7,265 bases of DNA from CAZXSK01 sp964642855 (GCA_964642855.1 CAZXSK010000104.1:1-7265), one strand, 5' to 3'. Numbered from the stretch's first letter, positions 1 through 6,558 are shown. Notes: generated by a model from the sequence alone, not told the origin. Made by a program: numbers and translations.

Positions 1-49
1 TGCTTTGCTTCTCGGAAGGGCCTGAACCAGTGACCTTCCCGGCGGGACG

Positions 50-67
50 CTCAGCCGGCTGGCTGAG
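50..67. other. Perfect 7-bp hairpin in the leader of the leftward promoter
   Basis: CTCAGCC (50-56) and GGCTGAG (61-67) are exact reverse complements around a GGCT loop. No T-tract follows on either strand, so it does not look like a simple intrinsic terminator. On the minus strand it begins about 17 nt after the start point expected from the promoter at 91-119, and a 7-codon minus ORF (74 to 51, M-G-P-Q-P-A-G) runs through it. It could be a 5' leader structure, part of a small RNA, or chance in GC-rich DNA. Confidence 0.35.
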
Positions 68-90
68 GACCCATGCGTCGAGAATGTCGT

Positions 91-119
91 TTTATACCCG
101 CAGGCGTGGGGGCTGTCAA
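91..119 (-). promoter_or_regulatory. Near-consensus sigma70-type promoter, leftward
   Basis: On the minus strand the -35 hexamer is TTGACA (119-114, 6 of 6 matches) and the -10 hexamer is TATAAA (96-91, 5 of 6), with an optimal 17-bp spacer. In such GC-rich DNA this combination is unlikely by chance. Transcription would start near 84 and run left out of the window. No start codon on the minus strand between 84 and 1 opens a frame longer than 7 codons, so the promoter serves a gene starting beyond the left edge or a non-coding RNA. Confidence 0.6.
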
Positions 120-146
120 CCCGGCCGGAGAAGGTTTTGTATCGCG

Positions 147-251
147 ACAGCGATTCCGTAGGCCCCGACGCTGCAGCCATTCGGTTACCCCAGACGCCGC
201 AGATATTCGGTCACCCGTCGGCACCACAGCGATTCCATCGCCTGCTGATCG
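147..251. repeat. Four degenerate 26-bp tandem repeats
   Basis: Units start at 147, 173, 199 and 226, giving spacings of 26, 26 and 27 bp. The first 13 bases of each follow RCAGNNATTCSRT: ACAGCGATTCCGT, GCAGCCATTCGGT, GCAGATATTCGGT and ACAGCGATTCCAT. The remainder of each unit is C-rich and less conserved. Units 1 and 4 share an exact 11-mer (147-157 and 226-236), and 167-190 matches 193-216 at 20 of 24 bases. The array ends 28 bp upstream of the -35 of the leftward promoter. Repeated protein-binding sites, or the remains of a coding repeat, are both possible. It lacks the long identical repeats and unique spacers of a CRISPR array. Confidence 0.6.
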
Positions 252-591
252 AGAGAGAGGTCCCCCGGAGGGAGGCGTGGCGAGCGAGACCGTTCTGGCG
301 CGGGATTTGCCGGTCCGCCGTCGCGGCTTCGAGCTTTTCCGGAGCGGCATTGTGGGTCCGGCGGGGCGTGTCCGACCTTTCCGGGCGGGCCCACGCGGGT
401 CCCATGGGCAGGAGGCCTCGGCATGGGCTCGGGGTGGAAAGGGCCAAGTCATTGGGCAGAGGCGAGGCGGTGTCCGCTACGACTGGTGGGGTCGCGCAGC
501 CCAAGGGCCGAAGTCTGCGGTCCAATGGCCATGCGCAGCCGTTGAGGGCTCGCGCCCGGTGCTCTCTGAGTCCGGTCGGGCTGGGGATCAC

Positions 592-621
592 TTGGCCGGA
601 CGGAGACGGATGGGGTAGGAT
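592..621 (+). promoter_or_regulatory. Possible promoter of the beta-helix lipoprotein gene
   Basis: TTGGCC (592-597, 4 of 6 matches to TTGACA) and TAGGAT (616-621, 4 of 6 to TATAAT) lie 18 bp apart. The predicted start point near 628 would leave a leader of about 27 nt before the ATG at 655. Position and spacing are sensible but the hexamers are weak, so this is only the best candidate in the area. Confidence 0.3.
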
Positions 622-654
622 GGCGTCATTTCTCCAGCAACGGAAAGGCCAGCC

Positions 655-3234
655 ATGACGGATTATCGGAGTGTGGGGAAGTTCCTTGGCGCATGCTTGA
701 CGCTCGGCGTGTGGGCATCGCTGGCGGCCTGTGGGTCGACGGGGGATGATGCTCGGCGCGAGATTGGCGCGACGGTCGACGAGTCGGCCATCGGCGCGAC
801 GCTGTATGTCTCTGTCCGAGGCAGCGACGACGCTCCGGGCAGCAAGGGCGATCCGCTGCGGACGGTCGGCGAGGCTTTGGGCAAGGCGGACAGACTCCTG
901 AAGGCGGGTAAGGGCGTGCGGATCCGGGTTGGCCCGGGCGAGTACCGCGAGGGCAACCTGACCGTCGACGCCCGCAAGTGGGACGACCCGGCCCGCAAGG
1001 CGCTACTGATACTCGAGGGGGCCGGGGCGGACCGAACGATCATCACCGGCTCCGATGTCTGGAAGGACGACTGGCACGCGATCGGCGGGGGCGGCGGACT
1101 CGCCTGGCACGACTGGCCGCACGATTGGGGCTTCGGCCCCCAGCCGTGGTACGACTGGTTCCGTGTGCTCATCGGGCCCGAAGGAAGCCGCCGGGAGCTG
1201 CTGTTCGTCGACGGCGAACTGTACCGGCCGGTGCTGCTTGGCGAGTGGTACTGGCACGACCCGGACGGCACGGCCGGGCATCCGCGGAAGGAGGGCAACG
1301 TCCGGGGCCAGTGGAAGCTCCGGGGCCGGCGGGATCCGAACACGCTGCCCGAGGGAAGCTTCGCGGTCGTCGAGGGCGACGCCGACTCGCCGGGCAAGCT
1401 GTGGGTGAGGTTCCGGCGGAAGCACCGCACCCGCCGAACGAAGGTGGAGGTATCGGTACGGACACGTCTGCTGACGGTCCTGGGCAAGGACGGGCTGGTA
1501 CTCCGGGGGCTGCGTTTCCGGCATGCGGCGACGTTTCCGGGCTCACGCTCGGGGGTGTTCCTGGACGGCGACAATTTGCTGATCGACAGCTGCGCGTTCT
1601 CCGACAACAGCGGCACGGGTCTGAGCGTGGGTAACGAGCCTCGCGACGTGACGCTGCGGAAGGTGCGAGCCAACCGCAACGGGTGGAAGGGCATCACGAG
1701 TTCCCGCCCCGACGGGCTGGTGATGGAGGGCTGCGAGACGTCGTGCAACAACTGGCGGGGGCACCTGGGGGCTACGCACGGCTGCGACGCAGCGGCGGTG
1801 AAGATCATGGGACCGGGCGAGGACGGCGGCGCGCGGGTGGTCGGGCACGTGTCCTACGGCAACCTGGCCCACGGCCTGTGGTTCGATCACTGCGAAACGA
1901 AATCCGCCCCGGTGACCATCGACCGGTGCCTGTTGCTGGACAACCGCTTCGGAGCGCAGCTGTATCTCGAGAAACAGGCCGGGCCGGTCACCGTTACCCG
2001 CTCGGCGGTGATTGCGCTTCGGACGGACATGTGCGTCTACGGCATCGGGAGGCGTTTCACGTGGCGGGGGAACCTGCTGGCGAATTTCTCTGCCCGGGGT
2101 CGCGTGCTGCACTTCGGGCATCGGAAGAACTCGCCCTACCGGTGGAACACGCAGTGGACGATGGCGGACAACGTGCTGGCCGTGAGCGACGAGCCCCGCA
2201 GCCGAGTGTTGCAGTTCGAGCAGAGTGTGGAGACCTTTCGGGAGTTCGTGAAAACGTACCGGGGTTCGGGCAACGTGTGGCGGCGTTCGCGGGAAGCCGA
2301 GCCGGTCAATCAGTGGGGACAGGGTAGCTGGTCGCTGGCGAAGTGGCAGGAACTGACGGGGCAGGACAAGGACACAACGGCAGCGAAGATCACGTTCCCG
2401 CGCGCCGCCCGGATGGACTTCGCCCCGGGGCGGGCGCGTCTGCGACGGAGGCTGCGGGGCGTGCCCCTCCGGCTGGACGAAACCCGGCGTCGCGAGCACG
2501 ATGCGTTCCTGGATCGGCTGGCGGAGTGGACGCGCCAGCAGGCTGCGGAGACGCACCGCGCAGCGCCGGGGGCGGATTTTGCCGGTGCTACGTTTACCCC
2601 GGCCGACCTGAGCAAGCTGGCCAATGCAGCCGTGTCGGGGGAGGGGGCTGTCTTCCGCTGGACGAAGCTGCCCATCGAGCCGGGCGAGCGGAACGTTCAC
2701 GGGGTGGCCTTCCGCGTGCCGTCTGTGCGGGTAAAGGGGGAAGACTCTCCCCAGCCCGGCGGGGTGGCGCTGGCGTCGAAGAGCTGCCCCGAAGGCCTGT
2801 CGGGCCCGCTGCCCGGGAAGGTGCGTATCCGGATCGGCAGGAAAGCTGACGAGGTCTGGCTGCTGCACGCGCTGGCGGGGTCGAGGACGGAGAAGACCCG
2901 CCCGGTGGCAGCCTATCGGTTGGTGTTCGAAGACGGCAAGACCCACGACGTTCCGGTGGTGACCTTGGCGCTTCGCAAGGACCGCCGGAACACGGCGCTG
3001 GCGGCCAGGGCGAACATTGCCGACGCCGACGCCGGGCGGTGGAGTCCGTTGCGGACGCCGGACGCCCGACCTGCGCGGCTGATCGACGACCCGATGCGCG
3101 ACCCGGTTCGGGTCTATACGCTACGGATTGTCAATCCCCGGCCGGGGGTGAAGATCGAGCGTCTCGAAGCCGCCTCGCCGGGGGACGAGCATCCCGCGCT
3201 GGTGATTCTGGGGCTGACGCTCGTGGGTCGGTGA
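655..3234 (+). CDS. Secreted lipoprotein with right-handed parallel beta-helix and C-terminal beta-sandwich
   Basis: 859 residues. The ATG at 655 follows a GGAAAGG ribosome binding site (642-648) by 6 nt. The N-terminus is a lipoprotein signal: a hydrophobic stretch, then lipobox L-A-A-C with the lipidated Cys at 26, followed by Gly-Ser. Residues 48-135 match the opening of pectate-lyase-like beta-helix proteins (YVSVRGSDDAPGS, then a PLRTVGEAL segment and a PGEYREG turn). Residues 136-270 form a Trp-rich insert, with seven Trp between 136 and 168, ending in a small beta domain. Residues 270-480 are helix coils with repeated G-[LV]-x-[LIV] and N/D-turn patterns. Residues 480-640 are less clear. 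About 640-859 looks like a beta-sandwich module (GRKADEVWLLHAL, YRLVFEDGKTHDVPV), a type I associate with planctomycete secreted proteins. Polysaccharide binding or cleavage (lyase or hydrolase) at the envelope is inferred from the fold; no catalytic residues can be named. It converges on the fucosidase gene with a 33-bp gap. Confidence 0.85.
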   Translation: MTDYRSVGKFLGACLTLGVWASLAACGSTGDDARREIGATVDESAIGATLYVSVRGSDDAPGSKGDPLRTVGEALGKADRLLKAGKGVRIRVGPGEYREGNLTVDARKWDDPARKALLILEGAGADRTIITGSDVWKDDWHAIGGGGGLAWHDWPHDWGFGPQPWYDWFRVLIGPEGSRRELLFVDGELYRPVLLGEWYWHDPDGTAGHPRKEGNVRGQWKLRGRRDPNTLPEGSFAVVEGDADSPGKLWVRFRRKHRTRRTKVEVSVRTRLLTVLGKDGLVLRGLRFRHAATFPGSRSGVFLDGDNLLIDSCAFSDNSGTGLSVGNEPRDVTLRKVRANRNGWKGITSSRPDGLVMEGCETSCNNWRGHLGATHGCDAAAVKIMGPGEDGGARVVGHVSYGNLAHGLWFDHCETKSAPVTIDRCLLLDNRFGAQLYLEKQAGPVTVTRSAVIALRTDMCVYGIGRRFTWRGNLLANFSARGRVLHFGHRKNSPYRWNTQWTMADNVLAVSDEPRSRVLQFEQSVETFREFVKTYRGSGNVWRRSREAEPVNQWGQGSWSLAKWQELTGQDKDTTAAKITFPRAARMDFAPGRARLRRRLRGVPLRLDETRRREHDAFLDRLAEWTRQQAAETHRAAPGADFAGATFTPADLSKLANAAVSGEGAVFRWTKLPIEPGERNVHGVAFRVPSVRVKGEDSPQPGGVALASKSCPEGLSGPLPGKVRIRIGRKADEVWLLHALAGSRTEKTRPVAAYRLVFEDGKTHDVPVVTLALRKDRRNTALAARANIADADAGRWSPLRTPDARPARLIDDPMRDPVRVYTLRIVNPRPGVKIERLEAASPGDEHPALVILGLTLVGR

Positions 3235-3267
3235 CCGGGTGGACGTGTCGATCGCCGCTCCCAAGCG

Positions 3268-4314
3268 TCATGCCCCCATCCGCCGGCCGACCTGGCGGAG
3301 GGTTTCGACGTCTTCCTCCGGAATGCTGCCGTCGGGCAGGGGCCCGGTGTTCAGCAGCAGGTTCGCCGGAATGTCCGCCGCTTCGGCAAGTTGGTCCATC
3401 ACCCAGTCTGCGTCGCGATGCAGGCCGTCGTCGGCGGCGCGGTAACCCCACGATCGCGGCTGGAGCGTCGTGCAGATCTCGTAAGGCCGTCCGTCGGCGG
3501 GAACGGTTCCCTCGCGGATCTGTCGCTCGGGGGCGTAGAAATCCTCGGTGTGGGTGAGGCCCTGCTTGTACGACACCAGGATCTGCGGCTGGGATGCGTG
3601 GATCTGGTCGTAGAGTTCCTGCGCCCGGGACACCCGCGGGGCGTCATCCATCGCCAGGAACTCGCCGATGCCGTCCAGCCAGATGCCCGCCACCGGCCGG
3701 TACGCACACAACTCGGCTACCTGCCTGGAGACCAGGTCCAGGTAGCGGTCGAGGTCGATTTCGTCGCCCCAGTGGAAGTGCTCGCGATCCTGCGGATTGG
3801 CCGGCCTGCACGACGGGCTGCCGTTGTCCGGCGAGTCGGGATGCCACCAGTCGCGCCCGTGGGAGTAGTAGAGGAAGCACCCCAGGCCGTGGGCGTCGCA
3901 GGCGGTGACCAGTTCGGCGACCAGGTCGCGTCCGGCGGGGCTCGCTGCGCTATGGAAGTCGGTCGTGGCGGTATCCCACAGGCAGAAGCCGTCGTGGTGC
4001 TGGGTGGTGAGGTTGACGTATTTCATGCCGGCCTCGGCGGCCAGTTGGCAGATGGCATCGGCGTCGAAGTTCTCCGCGGTAAAGCGGTCCTGGAGCTTCG
4101 CGTACTCACCCAGCGGGATGTCCATTGCCAGGCGGATCCACTCTGCGCCCTTGTGCTGCTGGGTCTGGCCTTTCCAGACCCCGCCGAGCAGCGAGTACAG
4201 CCCGTAGTGCATGAACAGGCCGAACTTCGCGTCGCGGAACCACTGCAGCCCGGCGGCGCGGGGGTCGCTTTGGTGGAGGTCGGCGTAGTCTTTGAGATAG
4301 GCCGGTACGGACAC
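3268..4314 (-). CDS. GH29-like alpha-L-fucosidase, cytoplasmic
   Basis: 348 residues from a GTG at 4314-4312, chosen because GAAGGAG (4327-4321) lies 6 nt upstream and GH29-like sequence begins soon after. The frame is open to 4536, but that extension is Arg/Pro-rich and unlike the family. Visible GH29 hallmarks are WFRDAKFGLFMHYGLYS (25-41), the AGMKYV...HHDGF region (95-110, His106-His107), GIWLDG (210-215) with Asp214 as the expected catalytic nucleophile, YEICTT...SWGY (278-291) and LLLNTGPLPDGSIP (319-332). GH29 enzymes release terminal alpha-L-fucose with retention of configuration. The acid/base residue varies within the family and I cannot assign it; Glu279 is a candidate. No signal peptide is present, so an intracellular oligosaccharide substrate is inferred. 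The protein is only a catalytic barrel, without the C-terminal beta-sandwich of many relatives. It may have its own promoter (4369-4397). Confidence 0.88.
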   Translation of the reverse strand: MSVPAYLKDYADLHQSDPRAAGLQWFRDAKFGLFMHYGLYSLLGGVWKGQTQQHKGAEWIRLAMDIPLGEYAKLQDRFTAENFDADAICQLAAEAGMKYVNLTTQHHDGFCLWDTATTDFHSAASPAGRDLVAELVTACDAHGLGCFLYYSHGRDWWHPDSPDNGSPSCRPANPQDREHFHWGDEIDLDRYLDLVSRQVAELCAYRPVAGIWLDGIGEFLAMDDAPRVSRAQELYDQIHASQPQILVSYKQGLTHTEDFYAPERQIREGTVPADGRPYEICTTLQPRSWGYRAADDGLHRDADWVMDQLAEAADIPANLLLNTGPLPDGSIPEEDVETLRQVGRRMGA

Positions 4315-4320
4315 GAGACA

Positions 4321-4327
4321 CTCCTTC
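4321..4327 (-). promoter_or_regulatory. Ribosome binding site fixing the GTG start of the fucosidase gene
   Basis: GAAGGAG on the minus strand lies 6 nt before the GTG at 4314. It is a near-perfect Shine-Dalgarno sequence and decides the start against the upstream in-frame codons that would extend the protein by 74 residues. Confidence 0.75.
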
Positions 4328-4368
4328 AGGTCAGGATCTTCGGGGGACGAACCACGCCGAAAGCATGG

Positions 4369-4397
4369 CGTATCGGTTGCCGACCGGCCAGAGTCAA
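4369..4397 (-). promoter_or_regulatory. Possible promoter of the fucosidase gene
   Basis: On the minus strand TTGACT (4397-4392, 5 of 6 matches) is followed after exactly 17 bp by GATACG (4374-4369, 3 of 6). The start point would be near 4362, giving a leader of about 47 nt before the GTG. The -35 is good and the -10 weak. It lies in the 146-bp gap behind the dehydrogenase gene, consistent with a separate transcription unit. Confidence 0.35.
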
Positions 4398-4460
4398 CCG
4401 GCGGACCTTTCCCACCGTGGCGGCGGGACTCCGACGATGCGTGGCGGGGTATGCGGCGTG

Positions 4461-5387
4461 TCAGCAGGGGGAGGGAAAAGGCGTGAGCGACAGGGAGATC
4501 GCGTCCCGGACGATCTCTCCGCAGCGCCGCAGACACGTCCGTTCATCTTCGCTGAGCTCGGGTTCGATGACGCGGACGATGCCCTCTCGCCCCATGACAA
4601 CGGGCAGCGACAGGCAGATTCCATCGAGTCCGTAGCGTCCGTCGCAGGCAACGGAGAGGGGCATTGTGCGGCGAGTATCCCACGCGATGGCCTCGACGAT
4701 CAGCGCCGCAGCCAGGGCGATGGCGTAGCTGGTGTGTCCCTTCTTCCGGACGACCTGCCAGCCTCCGGTTCGGGCTTCCTCAAAGGAAGTCTTGGCGTCG
4801 GTGTCGACGGGGATCGGGGCGCCTCCGGCGAACGCGGAGCTGAACGCGGGGAACTGGGTCTCGCCGTGTTCTCCCAAGATGTAGGCACGCACGTCGTCGG
4901 CGTGGATCCCGACCTTCGCCGACAGCAGCGATCGGAATCTTGCCGAGTCGATCAGCGTGCCCGACCCGAACACGCGCGCCGGGCCCGCGCCGGTCAACTC
5001 GATCGCGTGGAACGTCATCACGTCCACGGGGTTCGTGATCACCAGGTACTTGGCACGCGGGTTTCGGGAGGCCAGGGGAGGAAGGATCCTACGGAAAATC
5101 CTCAGGTTGTCCCGGCCGAGGTCGAAGCGGCTGGTGTATTCCTGTCGCCACGGGGCCGAGCAACTCAGGATGATCACGTCGCAGTCGGCGACTTCTTCCA
5201 CGGACGCCGCCCGGACTGTCAGCGGATGGGCCATGAACGCCTCGGCATGGACAAGGTCGAGGGCTTCTCCGGAGGCGGTCTCCGGAGAGGCATCTACGAG
5301 GAGCAGCTCGTCGGCCAGTCCCCGCAGGGCGAGCGTGAAGGTGGTCTGCGCGCCGACCCGCCCCATACCAATGATGGCAATACGCAT
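4461..5387 (-). CDS. LDH/MDH-family NAD-dependent 2-hydroxyacid dehydrogenase
   Basis: 308 residues, the usual length for the family. The ATG at 5387 sits 5 nt after AAGGA (5397-5393), and the protein begins directly with the first Rossmann strand; the frame is open to 5528, but that part is unlike the family. Motifs: GMGRVG (7-12) dinucleotide-binding loop; Asp32 at the end of the second strand, expected to bind the NAD ribose; WRQEYTSR (80-87) substrate loop; TNPVD (118-122); DSARFR (147-152) with catalytic Asp147 and substrate-binding Arg150; GEHGE (172-176) with catalytic His174; KGHTSYAIA (216-224). Such enzymes interconvert 2-hydroxy and 2-oxo acids with NAD(H) in the cytosol. Counting back from Arg87 (Arg109 in LDH numbering), Arg81 falls at specificity position 102, where LDH has Gln and MDH has Arg. 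That favours a dicarboxylic substrate such as malate, while the rest of the protein (GEHG, KGHTS) resembles LDH. Exact substrate undecided. Confidence 0.88.
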   Translation of the reverse strand: MRIAIIGMGRVGAQTTFTLALRGLADELLLVDASPETASGEALDLVHAEAFMAHPLTVRAASVEEVADCDVIILSCSAPWRQEYTSRFDLGRDNLRIFRRILPPLASRNPRAKYLVITNPVDVMTFHAIELTGAGPARVFGSGTLIDSARFRSLLSAKVGIHADDVRAYILGEHGETQFPAFSSAFAGGAPIPVDTDAKTSFEEARTGGWQVVRKKGHTSYAIALAAALIVEAIAWDTRRTMPLSVACDGRYGLDGICLSLPVVMGREGIVRVIEPELSEDERTCLRRCGEIVRDAISLSLTPFPSPC

Positions 5388-5558
5388 GATCTTCCTTTCT
5401 CGATATCCAGCGGCAGGACCCGGGCGGCAAACCGCCCCTACGCAAGACGGTTGCAGCGGGATCCCGGGCTCTTCTCCGGGCGTGGAGGCCACCGACGATA
5501 GACGCTCACCCCCCCGCGCCTGTTCCATGCAATCGCCTGGGCTTCGATGCGATCCGGT
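5388..5558. other. Gap between the propeller and dehydrogenase genes, with GC hairpins
   Basis: GGGCGG-CAAA-CCGCCC (5422-5437) is a perfect 6-bp stem with a 4-nt loop, and CCCGG (5463-5467) can pair with CCGGG (5476-5480). No T-tract follows on the minus strand, so neither is a classic intrinsic terminator, though they could slow polymerase or protect the 3' end of the propeller transcript. The minus-strand text around the first stem, TAGGGGCGG-TTTG-CCGCCC, looks like the small dispersed palindromes common in GC-rich bacterial intergenic DNA. No good promoter for the dehydrogenase gene is visible; the best pair, TTGCCG and GATATC 17 bp apart, is weak. Confidence 0.4.
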
Positions 5559-6521
5559 CTACGGGCATCGCCCGGCGGATGGCTTGAGCAGTTCGATGGA
5601 CCCTTCCGCGTCGACGGGGCGGGCGTAGATCCTTCCCTTCAATCGCCTTCCTCCGACGTAGAGCATCCAAAGCCGGCCATCCTCTTCCACGAGCTGTACG
5701 TCCGCGACGCGGCGGTTATCGGGCCAGCCCTGCGCGGACTGGTAGAACAGGGTGGTCTGCCCGGCCTGGGTCAGGTCGTCGGAGAGTTCGGTAACGTAGA
5801 AACTGCCCGAGAGGTCGAACCGGCTGGGGTCGCCGACAAACCGCCCGATGTGGTGGATCGCGGCGAGGCGTCCGTTGCGTCGCGCCAGCCACGCAGCCGA
5901 GGTGTTGTCGCCGAGTTCCGGGGGCGGAACGATCAGCGGATCCGGATCCGGCGACCAGTTCAGCGCGTCGGGCGACCGGGCTACGTAGATGCACCGACGC
6001 CTGTCGACCCGGCCCATGTACAGCATGACATACCGCTGCCCGTGGCCGGCAGGGAGGGGGAAGACCCGCGCGTAGGACATCTCTCGAAGTTGCGGCATGT
6101 CGTGGCTGGAGATGGCGACGCCTTGGTAGACGAATCGCAGGCCGTCGGATGAAGTTGCCAGCCGCGTGGTGTCGTTCTCGCCGTGGAACCACAGTGCGAG
6201 CCGGCCGAGATCGTCGATCCACAGCGTGTGGGGCGAGGCGACGTGGCTGACGCGGTAGTGGGGCGGCCAGTCGCGTGCGATCAGGGGGTTGTGGGGGTAT
6301 TCGGTCCAGGGACCGGCGATACGGTCTGCATGGGCGAGGCAGATTCCGCCCGGGGCGTCGTGGGGCGAGTAGTAGAGGTACCACCTGCCCAGCGGCGTGC
6401 CCTGCAGACGGTCGGTCGAGACGACCGAAGGGAAGATCCACTCGCCGGTGGGACAGCAGGCCAGGGGCTGTTCGCCGAGGACGTGGACAGCCTGGCCGAA
6501 TTGGGTGCCCCGGGCGTTCAC
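5559..6521 (-). CDS. Five-bladed beta-propeller glycosidase-like protein (GH43/GH32/GH130 type fold)
   Basis: 320 residues from a GTG at 6521, 10 nt after AGGAG (6536-6532). The sequence repeats the blade pattern of glycosidase five-bladed propellers, an aromatic-Leu-Tyr strand followed by a strand ending in a 'sxDgl.W' turn: RWYLYYSP...GPWTEY (46-75), LALWFHGE...SSDGLRF (108-130), YVMLYMGR...SPDALNW (164-189), LAAIHHIG...SDDL (219-250) and LWMLYVGGR (284-292). The N-terminal GEWIFPSVV segment resembles the substrate-facing first blade. Candidate acidic residues are Glu27, Asp36, Glu115, Glu147 and Asp274, but none can be named catalytic. There is no signal peptide, so the protein is probably cytosolic. 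The family cannot be fixed from sequence alone; hydrolase, phosphorylase and non-catalytic sugar binding all remain possible. The gene starts 37 bp after uvrA on the same strand and may be partly co-transcribed with it. Confidence 0.72.
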   Translation of the reverse strand: MNARGTQFGQAVHVLGEQPLACCPTGEWIFPSVVSTDRLQGTPLGRWYLYYSPHDAPGGICLAHADRIAGPWTEYPHNPLIARDWPPHYRVSHVASPHTLWIDDLGRLALWFHGENDTTRLATSSDGLRFVYQGVAISSHDMPQLREMSYARVFPLPAGHGQRYVMLYMGRVDRRRCIYVARSPDALNWSPDPDPLIVPPPELGDNTSAAWLARRNGRLAAIHHIGRFVGDPSRFDLSGSFYVTELSDDLTQAGQTTLFYQSAQGWPDNRRVADVQLVEEDGRLWMLYVGGRRLKGRIYARPVDAEGSIELLKPSAGRCP

Positions 6522-6558
6522 CGTGTCGGATCTCCTGTACCGATCTGCATACCGGGCG

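Larger units (their letters stand above)
1..654. other. Intergenic region without a convincing gene
   Basis: Every open frame here is short, rich in Arg, Pro and Gly, and lacks a ribosome binding site or recognisable domain, which is what chance gives in GC-rich DNA. Described separately are a hairpin at 50-67, a strong leftward promoter at 91-119, a repeat array at 147-251 and a weak rightward promoter at 592-621. From about 252 to 590 I see nothing beyond GC-rich sequence and short chance inverted repeats. The leftward promoter and the rightward gene at 655 suggest the space between two divergent genes, the left one lying outside the window. One plus-strand frame ends in a TGA at 31-33 and could be the last ten codons of an upstream gene, but that is too short to support. 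Confidence 0.6.

Noticed and set aside
1..45. Resemblance of the minus-strand segment TCAGGCCC...GAAGCAAAGC to the SRP RNA core
   Set aside because: The GGAA tetraloop and the symmetric loop pairs that define the SRP core are absent.
147..251. CRISPR array
   Set aside because: Units are degenerate and contiguous with no unique spacers, and no cas gene is present.
73..658. Several plus- and minus-strand open frames of 79-181 codons in the upstream region
   Set aside because: Arg/Pro/Gly-rich, overlapping each other on both strands, without ribosome binding sites or domains.
1543..2946. Minus-strand open frame of 467 codons opposite the beta-helix gene
   Set aside because: Its translation is Arg/Pro/His-rich with no domain, and it lies opposite a gene with a clear signal peptide and family patterns. 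It is the usual antisense shadow of GC-rich coding DNA.
4315..4536. N-terminal extension of the fucosidase up to an in-frame start at 4536
   Set aside because: The extra 74 residues are unlike GH29, overlap the 3' end of the dehydrogenase gene, and a GAAGGAG site marks the GTG at 4314.
3391..4635. Plus-strand open frame of 414 codons opposite the fucosidase gene
   Set aside because: Low-complexity Val/Gly/Arg translation without motifs; the opposite strand carries the conserved GH29 motifs and a strong ribosome binding site.
655..5387. A compact polysaccharide utilisation operon
   Set aside because: The beta-helix gene is on the opposite strand, the minus genes have gaps of 146-171 bp, and no transporter, regulator or sulfatase is present; shared function is only suggested by proximity.
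5388..5528. N-terminal extension of the dehydrogenase up to 5528
   Set aside because: The Rossmann strand begins right at the ATG at 5387, which has its own ribosome binding site; the extension crosses GC hairpins and has no family similarity.
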